Below are positions 20,641-29,992 of a DNA stretch of 64,000 bases, one piece after another. Source of the stretch: Durusdinium trenchii (lineage: Eukaryota > Sar > Dinophyceae > Suessiales > Symbiodiniaceae); contig CAXAMN010004102.1 in the NCBI GenBank assembly GCA_963970005.1, forward strand, positions 205,104 through 269,103, read 5' to 3'. The notes under the pieces are model-generated. The model did not search any database. It worked only from the letters and a program-made list of their open reading frames with translations, and was not told the DNA's origin. The first letter of the stretch is position 1, and each line of letters starts with the position of its first letter. Made by a program: the position numbers and the translations under genes.

Positions 20641-23600
20641 CCACAGTGTACCAAGGGATGTGAAGGTAGCTCGCAGATGTGATCGCAAGTCGTGGTACTC
20701 AATGGTTTTGACCCACAGCCATTTTCTTCCTCCGCAACAAAATCATTGTACATCATTATCACACCATCAGACGTCAGTTCATCGCAATGATCTTGTGCAT
20801 TCTCACAGTGCCACCATATACCACCATCATGGAATTGCAACATCAACGTCGCTCGATCAAACATCACACCGTTGCATCAGTCATTGTCGCACTTGCTATA
20901 TGTTTTTGAGTTCTTTCTTACATCCTTGCTCCCGCGGCGCTTTCGGGCCACCCTGTCTGATTGCTTTGAGCAATTGGGTTTTACAACATATTCCAGGTGT
21001 TGAAACTTTTCAGATCAGTTCAAAGTAGGGTCGTTTTGTGCCCACCACGTGTGGACAGGTTGGTGCGTGCAAGCCTTTGTTGCCCTGAACTTGCAGCTCA
21101 TTCAGGTGAAGTAACTCTGGCGTATGCGTAACTTGAAGCGCCGATTGTTTGTTGTAAAAGGCTTGCTGAGCGAAGCAACCTTGGTTTTCGAAACAAGTTT
21201 CGATCAAAAACAGATTTGTTCCTGATGTTTGCCAATATGACAAGGGCCATTGGCTGGATTCCAGCCCTCGAATTCTTACTGTTCATCCTTACATATACAG
21301 TGTGCGCACTGTACATCATATATCCAATGTGTTTTGCCCGTCTAGTCTATTTGGGACACTCTGCAGCCTTTTGGCTTTTTTAGGTGAACAAACACCAAAG
21401 GCCATATTTAGAATTTATGGTAGTACACACAGAATTCTGTTGCGTAGCTCACTTTACTGTAGTTACGCATGTTTTGTTCCTGAAACCGCTCCATGTTGCA
21501 TTTGAGAAATGCGCCGAGTGCTGGGAGAGATCACAAATATCGAACCACGAAGGGAGTTAAAGCTGCAACAGCCAAAGGAAGAACTTGGCAGGAACCGTTT
21601 GATTGAAGACTGTTCCCAGAGGCTCTACACTCTTTGGAGAGATCTCAAGCGAGGCCCTGCAAACCTTGAGTACTTGCAGCAGTTGTTTCCTGATTGTCAT
21701 CCACCTGATGATTTCCATCCACCTGACCAATTTTTGGATAACGGGAGTGACCCGAGTGACCAAGCTCCATGTGGTCACGGTCCTCGGGGTGGCGAGCTGT
21801 CCTTTCTACAAGCGGCTTTGCGAGGTATCGATGTCGGTGACAGTGAAATTGCCGCGCATTCCCACCGTACAGTTCCAAGTTGCCAGGGTTTGTGCCCAGC
21901 ATGCTCCGATACCACTCCGCAAGCTCCTCAATTAGGAAGGCGCGTTTGGCCAAGTCGAATCAGACAGTCTGAGTTGCTTGCTTCAGCGGGCAGTGACGAT
22001 TGCGGTGATGAGCATCCCAAGCAGGACTGAACGCACAACAGGTCTTGGGTGCCCCAAACAATATACTGTACTGTGTCAAATTGCCATGGACGAAGAGCAT
22101 GTTAGCATGACTAGGTTGGCAGGTATGAGAAGAACTATGCATGTTATCCAGAACGCCCTTGACTCACAGGGCTAAACAGCTGCCTTGCTTCCGCAACGCC
22201 GCTTGCCTGCCGGACTGTGATACTCTAAGTTGGTGACTTTGGAAGGACACAGACTCCAGAGGACAACGTCCAGAGGGCAGAGCGTTGGGATCACCGAGTC
22301 CCACGAGGAGGTCAGACTCAACTCAAGATCAGCAGAATTAAGTCATTCGCAGCATCTTTGTGCCGTGCACTCAGCATTACACTGTTGTCCAGGTGGCTAT
22401 GCCAAACTCCCACAACTTCTGATTGGCCAGCCAAACCCAAAGAGGGTTGTTTGCACATGTTTGCCTTGCTTGACATACAGTACTAGATTTGTTTTAATTA
22501 GTAGATGGACGTTTGCGACGTTTGTTTGTTTCAACAAACGATAGCCACAAGATCACAAAGACGGGCCGACCCAGCTGAAGTATTGCTGACACGTTCTGAC
22601 ACATCTCTGCATTGGCTGGAGGTCCATTCTGATTGTGGTTGTATTTGCGAAGAGCTGCAAGATACCTCCAAGGCAACTCATGTGGCAGTCAGTGGAATTG
22701 GGCTGAGAGTGGTTGTCGTATACCATGGAGTCTTGTTATGGACTCGGGGAATTTTCTGCAAAACCTGACACTTGAGCAACAACGAGAAACAATGAGAAAC
22801 AATTGATGCTGCTGGTGGCATTTATTGTTTTGGAAAAGTAGCGACGCTGGAGAAACGATTGACCAGACTCTTTGAACCTCCTCTTTTACAACTGTTCCGA
22901 TTGAGCAAAACCTGTCTCCAGGAGCCAGTTGAACCACACAATCAAATTGGGAGAAACACTCGTTCCACCAAATCCATGGACTGGCTCTTTGCAGCTGAGA
23001 GGCGCTGCTTCCTTGTTGTTCTTTTGCAAATGTTATTTTGGGACGTTTTGTGATTGTGTCTCAAGTCTATTTTTGGCTTTGTGGTTTGGTATTTCTTGTG
23101 GTGGGTTGCGCGGAGAGTTGCGCCTTGCTTTTGTTTGCGAGGTTTCGCCCATCAGCCAGAAGCATTCTTTGCAGGATTGGAGCGGTCGAGCAGGCGGGGG
23201 TCTTCAGTGAATGTTCTAGACTTGAAGACATTGGAGCCCAGCTCAGTGTTTTGATATCCTTGAGGCACTTGCAGTGGATTGGCTACTCCAAACATGTCAA
23301 GCGATGAGCTTTCCAGAGGCTCTTCACAGTACGAGGTTGCTTGGGGGTTTGCACAAAGCTGCATGTGAGGTTGTGGCATTTGCAGCCATATCGTTGTTAG
23401 ACCGCTACTTGGAAACCTTGCACACAGCTATTCCCCTTGAGCAAATGCAGGTCAACTCCTCAGTTCAGAGACTCTGAGACATTGGCTAGCCCAATTGTTT
23501 GTGAGACGGAGTGATACAGCTCTACCGCATGGCTCCGCGAGGTTGTAACATTGGCCGTGACATGCACTGCCTTGAAATTACACGGGCTGGGCGAGGCCAG

Positions 23601-24920
23601 GCCAGAGCGGTGTTGCGTCACCCTGCCAACCACGGGACAGGCTGAAGAGATGAAATATTATGCAATGATTCCATTCTCGGCAGTGTGGACTTGGACTCAA
23701 GCAGACTTGATGAGCCCAGTCAATCTCAGTTTTTTTCTGTGTTGTTTTCACTTTCAGGTTCCAGTGCCTTTGCGGGATGTTCTTGTACACTTAGGCAGTG
23801 CATTTAACAAACTCAAACCAACATGTACCAACATCATGACCACTTGTTCAGGTCAGTACAATGTCCCAATCAAACAGATTTTCCAAAAGGAGCGAGAGGC
23901 CAGAGCTATTTTCTGTGTTTGCATGTTTTTGCACGTTTGACCTGTTCCTGGAATCGCTTCACCCGCATGCCAAGGTGGGCAAGTTCCGGTCAGCAATTGA
24001 TTGCTTCAGTGCAAGCAACATCTCTTGATCACCTTGCAGGTTCTGGATGCTTTGGACTTCGATGTTTCTGCTCCGCCACACATTCGCAATAGGCGAAATT
24101 AAACGCCACAAGCTCGCAGTTTTCTTAGCACTCAACACGGTACTTGTATGTACTTGCAACATCTTGTAAGATGTTGTTATGTTATATAACTGTTTGTGTA
24201 TCTTATTTGTTGATTTCTTATGTTGCAAGTGCTTGCAATCTGTCGTCATGCAGTCTTAGTTACTTTCTCGGATCGTCGCGTTCAGTCCTGTGAGCGCCGG
24301 CATTGTGCTTTCTAACAACACCCTAAGGACTGTGATGGATACACTTGGACTCTTAGCCTTCAGATGCACAACAGCATCGAAGGACCCTTGGCCACAACAT
24401 GAAGCTTGAGCATGGAAATATGACATGACATATGCACGTAAGAAGTCCTTTACGACTCACTGCAGCTTGCTTGGCAAGCAACTACATTAGAGACTCCAGG
24501 AAATGGGATGTGGTCTTTGTGCGGCTTGCGGTGACACTGTGCTTTGACTGCGAAAAGGGCTTTCGGGTCTTGCGGTGCTCCCATCTAGCAGAAAGCCAGC
24601 CCCAAACATGTACCGTTCCTCATCAGAGAAGAGCTTGACTGGCCATCAGAGTGGGGTCTTGTCTCCACCACGTCTTAACACTGTGCCATGTCGCTACAGC
24701 CTTCAACAGAAGCGACCGCACTCATTGTCACAGGGGAGTTTATGGTTTATATATAGTGAAATCAACCTGGGGAACGGTACGTTGGCGTCGGTTGCGGGCG
24801 GTGCGGCGGTGCAACCCTGATGTCTTCGCTGTTTTGCCACGACCATGGCCTTTCCAGTGCTCATTGGCCCACTCGCGACGCACCCACGAAGTCGGCAGTC
24901 TCCACAGGAGACACAGGAGA
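20641..24920. other. unassigned sequence, no gene supported
   Basis: Short frames only. The longest, 173 codons at 21509-22030, has no recognised domain and competes with overlapping frames of similar quality, so I do not call it a gene. No tandem repeat of note. Confidence 0.35.
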
Positions 24921-24965
24921 CATGTATATATATATATTATTATAAATATGTATATAATATTTAAA
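24921..24965. repeat. TA-rich microsatellite
   Basis: (TA)n and ATAATAT runs. A second, shorter (TA)n lies at about 25647-25661 and a third at 27580-27594. Confidence 0.9.
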
Positions 24966-26199
24966 TGATCACACACATAGCTCCAGCTCCCACGCACAAG
25001 TTTGTGGGGCAGGTACAGTTTGGACACACATAGAGGCATGTTTTCGCCTGTAGGGCGGACTATAGAGACCTGGACGCTGGAGATTTGTTACCTATGCATG
25101 TTGCCTCTGAATTGCTAGCTAAATGCTGTGTTGTGGCTTCAAGAAGTTGGGAGAGACCGGCGTGAATAAGTGCAATTGTGGCTGTACATGCAAGCACGAG
25201 GTTCATGACTAGCTAGCAGCTAGCCGCTGAACCGGACAGAGTTGGCGAGCATGTGCTACAAGCACTCAAGCTTCTGGGTGCCTATCAAAGAGTGTTGGCA
25301 TTTGGCTGGTTTGTATCTCAGTGCTGTACTGGTTTTATACTTCCTAGCAATGACAACTTACAATCAACATCCTCTCCGTAGCGATCACAACGACCCCGAC
25401 ACACTAAGCACAGTCATTCATGAACATCACCTTCTAAGTTAGTTGGAATGAGCTGCATCATTCATGAAATAGCTTCATTATCGCAGCAATCACAACAGGC
25501 CACAGCAAAGTCACATTACCCTTCCACGCGTGGCCATGCGGTGATGCTACTTACCACCCCTGATGTGACATTACCCTACCCCTTGTATCAGCAACAGTCA
25601 AAAGAGCAAAATGCGCGAGGCCTAGATTCCATAAATCGTGTGTGTGTATATATATATATAAAGACCTCAAATCAGACCCAGATTCATGAAGCAGAACACG
25701 CGAGCTGGAGGCCTAGGCGGGTCGTTCAACATGTTTCACTACGCGGTTCAGTCCAAGGTTTGGCAGCTGGCGGAGTTTTTCTTGCACTTGGCTGCGCGGA
25801 AGGAGAGTGCTGCCCTGCTGCCTTTCCTTCTTCGTTAAATTGGTTGGTCTCCGTGGGGTCCACGTTCTATCTCATTGTTTGAACGTCCATGGATCAGGTT
25901 GAACTGTACTATGAGTACCCTCCAACAGCTCTCGTCAGTTCCTCAAGTTTTTGTGGTTCCGGACAACTGGGAGCTCAACATGTTCTTTCTTGGGCAAATG
26001 GTGCCATGTGGCCATGTGGTTTGAATATTGCTGTGCGAAGGGAGCAGCATCGCCCGGAATGGCACCTGTTGAGCGCCGCATAAACAGCCCCCGCAACAGT
26101 GCTGGTGCCGTAGCTAAGTTGGTGTCACGCTGGAGACGCGGATCACCACAGGCCATCCCAATCTGGCACAGACGAGGGCAACTAGTAGCTTCTTGTTAC
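24966..26199. other. unassigned sequence, no gene supported
   Basis: Short frames of no recognised family on both strands. Confidence 0.4.
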
Positions 26200-26445
26200 T
26201 AGTAGCGATGCCAGGAGCCCAGTAGCGTCCTTGCTCCCAGTAGCGATGCCAGGAGCCCCTAGTAGCGTCCTTGCTCCTAGTAGCGATGCCAAGAGCCCCT
26301 AGTAGCGTCCTTGCTCCCAGTAGCAATGCCAGGCTCCTAGTAGCGTCCTTGCTCCTAGTAGCGATGCCGGGCTCCTAGTAGCGTGCAATGCCAGGAGCCC
26401 CTAGTAGCGTCCTTGCTCCCAGTAGCAATGCCAGGCTCCTAGTAG
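26200..26445. repeat. minisatellite, ~20/40-bp AGTAGCG units
   Basis: Alternating AGTAGCGTCCTTGCTCC and AGTAGCGATGCCAGGAGCCCCT half-units, about ten in total, with higher-order pairing and some units truncated. AGTAGCGATGCC is the most constant core. No coding sense is apparent. Confidence 0.9.
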
Positions 26446-27239
26446 CGACTTTCATCGGACTTCCTTGAGAGCTGAGGCTGCTGGCGCAGCCTATTTAGCT
26501 TGGTGTCAAGTGGAGCGCCCAGTTGCACGACGCTCTGCCACAAACGATTTTCACCCTTTGGACCCCTTTGCGCATGACAATCGGTTATATCGCTCGCCGC
26601 TCACACAGCGCTTTTGACATCAATGCGCGTGAGAAGCCAGGGGCGAGGGCGACGGGCGATGCACAAGGGTGGCAGCTGACTTGCCACGCTTTGAAGTGGG
26701 AGCCAATTTTTTTGGTGGGAAGTGCACGCAAGAGCCACGTTAACGCGCAACAGGGACTTTTCTGCATTTCCGCTGTAGTGCTTCGGCAGAAGCTGTGGCT
26801 ATTCCCAGCATAGGCGTGAAAGAACCACTAGAGAAAGCCAGACTACGAAAAGGCAGAGCACCAGGGGTCTTCCGAGCCCCAACAAGCAAGAGCCAAGAGG
26901 CCATCACGAAGCACCGTTGCATCGGAAAGAACGTGGGTCTTTCCCATTTTCCAAGAAAATGCAAAGCATCACAGTTCACCCGTCGAAGACATGAGAACTA
27001 AGATGCGGACAAAACCATCAAGCATTTCATTTGCTTTGCGCTCTTTGGAAGAGGAAAGCACTCACAAAACAGAAAACTCCTCACAATTAAGCCATGCGTG
27101 GGAAAAGCAGAGGGCTCCAAGGACATAAAGCACAATGCATACATAATTAAGTCTGGCTTGCAGCAAACAAATTGGTACTTGGATGCACAGAATTATCCGC
27201 GTGAGAACACACGGAGCGTTCCATCAACAAGAAGTTATA
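26446..27239. other. unassigned sequence, no gene supported
   Basis: Two plus-strand frames of 68-96 codons at 26523-27001 have no recognised family. Nothing else is visible. Confidence 0.35.
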
Positions 27240-28205
27240 TACACACTGACAACAGGCGATGTAACGAAGTTCCGGGGTGAAAAGGAGAAATCCATAGAAA
27301 TCCAAAGTACGCCTGTGAGATGGCGCCCTAAATAGTGCCTGTAAGACCTCGAAAGGTCTATCGGAAGAAACCAACAATGGACGCCTATCCACTCCAGGCA
27401 ACCACAACCTATAGCCTAACGGACCCAAATGTTTGCAGTGCTTGACAAAGCTTGCGGGAAAACCTTTTGTCTCACCTTGTACTGCAAGAACCCATTTGAG
27501 AAACCGGATCCACTCCACACTCTGGATTGTTGCGCCAAGATTGCGGAAGCAACCTGCGCCGAGAAATGTTCATCAGGTACATATATATATATTGCTTTAT
27601 GTCCTGGGCCAGAGCATTGATTCACATTGACTGGGGCAACAGTCCCAGTACTAATTGCAAAATCAATGTAAAGCTCGAGGCAAGAAATGTTTTCAGGATG
27701 AGCTGGGTCTACATTGACAGGCCACTTCAGAGCAGTGGCCCAACGGAGCGCTCTTTTCAGAAAAGTTGTTCCAAAAGGGCATGGAGCTTCTATTCTAAGC
27801 ACAGTCGCGCCAAGAAAAGGCCCTCTAGGTACCCACTTCACAGGGATACAGGAACCTGGTTCAAGTAGAACTTCTTGTTTTGTTAGAGACCTAGCTACGC
27901 ATGCCAAATCAAGAACAAAGTCTCTCCAAGCTTCCTTGCCCGAATCATGGTCTCTTGGAATCGGTCAAAAGATTTTGCTAACATTGCATAAACATTGGAC
28001 TTCTTCAAAGCCTGCTTTGCGGACCTATCTGCTCGATCATTGGCAAATGCATGCCAGTATTCTAAAGGGCTAGGAAAAATGATCGTTCCTTGATTCCCTT
28101 GATGTTGATTTGTTTGTTTGAGCAACTCTTTCCTTCAAGGCACTCCACTGCTCCTTTCTGAGCTGCGCGTAGCCTTTGCCTTTCAGCTTGGCGTTATATA
28201 GTTGT
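27240..28205 (-). pseudogene. remnant of another non-LTR element, RNase H to C-terminus
   Basis: Read on the minus strand, three frames continue one another with frameshifts near 27900 and 27500. The first (28125-27895) has EYWHAFANDRADRSAKQAL, which resembles the NDRAD end of an RNase H domain in dinoflagellate retroelements. The second (27907-27416) has FLEPGSC..GPFLGATV-like text followed by ALRWATALKWPVN and SCLELYIDFAISTG, a segment I associate with the C-terminal part of such elements. The third (27518-27147) has GFPASFVKHCKHLGPLGYRL and LDFYGFL. A further open piece (YNAKLKGKGYAQLRKEQWSA) extends to about 28205. Orientation and sequence differ from the USP-LINE array next to it. Confidence 0.5.
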
Positions 28206-28249
28206 ACCAGGACAATACCAAAATATGGCGATCCAGGCAAGAGATCCAA

Positions 28250-28375
28250 GCAGTGTGGAGGTGGTGATGAGGTGGTGATGGTGATGAAGTTGGTATAGTG
28301 GTGGTGCTAGTGGTGGGGATCGGCTGTAATGGAGGTCGGTGCGGGTGCAGATACGAGTGGAGGTGGTTGAAGTGC
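28250..28375. repeat. GGTGAT/GGTGGT-rich low-complexity tract
   Basis: Irregular GGTGATG, GGTGGT and GGAGGT words without a strict period. Confidence 0.7.
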
Positions 28376-28684
28376 TGCTCCTGTCACGGAATCTGTATTT
28401 CGATGTCCACCAAGTGTGGGCCTGCCACGAAATCTCCAGGTTGATATTCGCATAATATACTGTAATATTGCGGCACCACCGATCTACACTTCAAGGTCCC
28501 CAAGATGCTGTGCGTGCTACGAAATACTTCCAGAACAGCTGGAAATATTGAAATACATGCTCCTCTAGCTGCTAGCCAAGCTTCTATAGGAACAAATAAG
28601 GCCATATATCTAGAAATTGTAGAGATAGATGTTCAACCAAAGTTTGGACATCGTTCTTTAGCTAGTCCATGGAACGGACTGCGC
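28376..28684. other. unassigned; shares a short motif with the window start
   Basis: Contains CCTGCCACGAAATCT..CCAGGTT at about 28421-28445 and looser versions at 28378 and 28512. A close match lies at 10-36. No gene. Confidence 0.4.
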
Positions 28685-28753
28685 ATATATACATACATAC
28701 ATACATATATACATACATACATACATACATACATACATACATACATACATACA
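28685..28753. repeat. (ATAC)n tract at the 5' edge of the LINE array
   Basis: About sixteen ATAC units with two ATATATAC interruptions. It abuts the first base of LINE copy L1 and has the same repeat as all downstream element tails. It is either the original target microsatellite or the tail of a lost upstream copy. Confidence 0.95.
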
Positions 28754-28762
28754 TGGCTCAAG
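28754..28762 (+). other. spliced-leader relic at L1 5' end
   Basis: TGGCTCAAG equals the last nine bases of the dinoflagellate trans-spliced leader and forms the exact 5' boundary of the element. The same nine bases sit at the same place in L3 and L4. Confidence 0.6.
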
Positions 28763-29085
28763 CCGTCCAGCTGTTCAAGGTCGTGGCCCCCAAATCGACC
28801 TAGTGCGCAAACCCCTAGCGCACATAGCGTGCAGAACCAGGCCACCAAGGACCGGAGCAAGTCCCACTACAACACATTCATTGCCCGCAATCTTGCTCTT
28901 CCACTTGGCCGCTCTTGTGGACCTCTTCGGCAACTGGCTGATCTTGCTACTACCTCCGTGGGGACCTGGAGGTGACTGGCACTTCAGCTCTGCCTTTCTC
29001 TTGGGCCTGATTGTGTTCGGTGACCCGACCTTTGCCTACTTCCCGAGCTAGAAGCACATCCCTGAGGTGTCCTGTACCCTGGACT

Positions 29086-29988
29086 ATGACGGCCTTCAGG
29101 GCTACCTCATGGTGCAGGAGCTATGTCACATGTCGGCAAAATCAGTGCACCAACTGGATCTGGCAAGACAAGCTCCGACCTGACACGCGATGTCGGCTAT
29201 GTGGTACTTGGTGGCCCATCCTCAAGGTCACACAAGGAGGAACAGGCAAAGGCAAAGGACAAGGCCGGCTCACCAAGACCGACACTGCCAAGCACACACC
29301 TTGGTTGGAGGCACCACCAGGCCTAAGCAAGATGAAACCCCTGAAGAAGAACAAGCTCCAGAAAGAAGCCACTGAACTCCTTGAACCAGTCTGGAGTGGC
29401 ATGCCCAATGAGCTGCAAGACAAGTTGCAGCATCTTGGCATAGGACCCAAGAAACCGCCCGAGCCGGACCTTCATGAGATGCTCAAGACCCACATGGCGG
29501 CCTTGCCAGCTCAGGTCCAAGAGGCCGTCTCACGCCTCACAGCTCCAGCACCTCTTACTGAGCAGGACATAGCCATCAAGCTGAAGGGACAGGTCACCGA
29601 GCTGAAGAATCTCTCCATGAAGAAGACGCAACTTCAAGAGAAGCTCAACCTCACCAAGGCACAATACCAAGGTCTCCTCACTGAGATGCAGGAGCTCCAG
29701 CAGAAGCTTCATGATGGCCAGCAAGCACTCAAGTTGACCTCAGAAGACTACATGAAGGCGGTGAACACTGAGCATACACCCACTGACCTGGAGACCAGCA
29801 TGGAGGTGGACCCGCTACCTGCGGCTGTCGAGACCTTCGTAGCCACTCTTGGAGTCTCACTGTCAGCTGAACAGAAGACCCAACTCCATGGCCTGCTCAA
29901 GAGGCCCAATGACATGGACACGGACCTCGCAAAGCGCAGGAAAACGGACACACAGACAGTCCCGCCATCGCCGGGGTCGGGTGGGTAA
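29086..29988 (+). CDS. L1 ORF1, zinc-ribbon and coiled-coil protein
   Basis: 300 aa. The ATG at 29086 is chosen because the homologous MTAF/MTGQ start is conserved in L3 and L4; the frame is open further upstream without conservation. The N-terminus has a CX4CX14CX2C zinc ribbon (residues ~16-38) with NWIW inside and CGTWW at its end. A Gly/Lys-rich stretch and a basic linker follow. From ~175 to 230 there is a heptad-rich coiled coil (LKGQVTELKNL, KTQLQEKLNL, MQELQQKL), likely for multimerisation. The C-terminus carries AKRRKTD, a possible nuclear localisation signal, and ends GSGG. Non-LTR ORF1 proteins typically bind RNA and form trimers; that role is inferred here. The stop TAA lies 4 nt before the ORF2 ATG. 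Confidence 0.9.
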   Translation: MTAFRATSWCRSYVTCRQNQCTNWIWQDKLRPDTRCRLCGTWWPILKVTQGGTGKGKGQGRLTKTDTAKHTPWLEAPPGLSKMKPLKKNKLQKEATELLEPVWSGMPNELQDKLQHLGIGPKKPPEPDLHEMLKTHMAALPAQVQEAVSRLTAPAPLTEQDIAIKLKGQVTELKNLSMKKTQLQEKLNLTKAQYQGLLTEMQELQQKLHDGQQALKLTSEDYMKAVNTEHTPTDLETSMEVDPLPAAVETFVATLGVSLSAEQKTQLHGLLKRPNDMDTDLAKRRKTDTQTVPPSPGSGG

Positions 29989-29992
29989 CCCG

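Noticed and set aside
21509..22030. 173-codon plus-strand frame as a gene
   Set aside because: No recognised domain, competing frames of similar length on both strands, and no conservation that can be seen within the window.
26200..26445. CRISPR-like array
   Set aside because: The spacers are themselves repeated and units vary in length; it is a minisatellite in apparently eukaryotic DNA.
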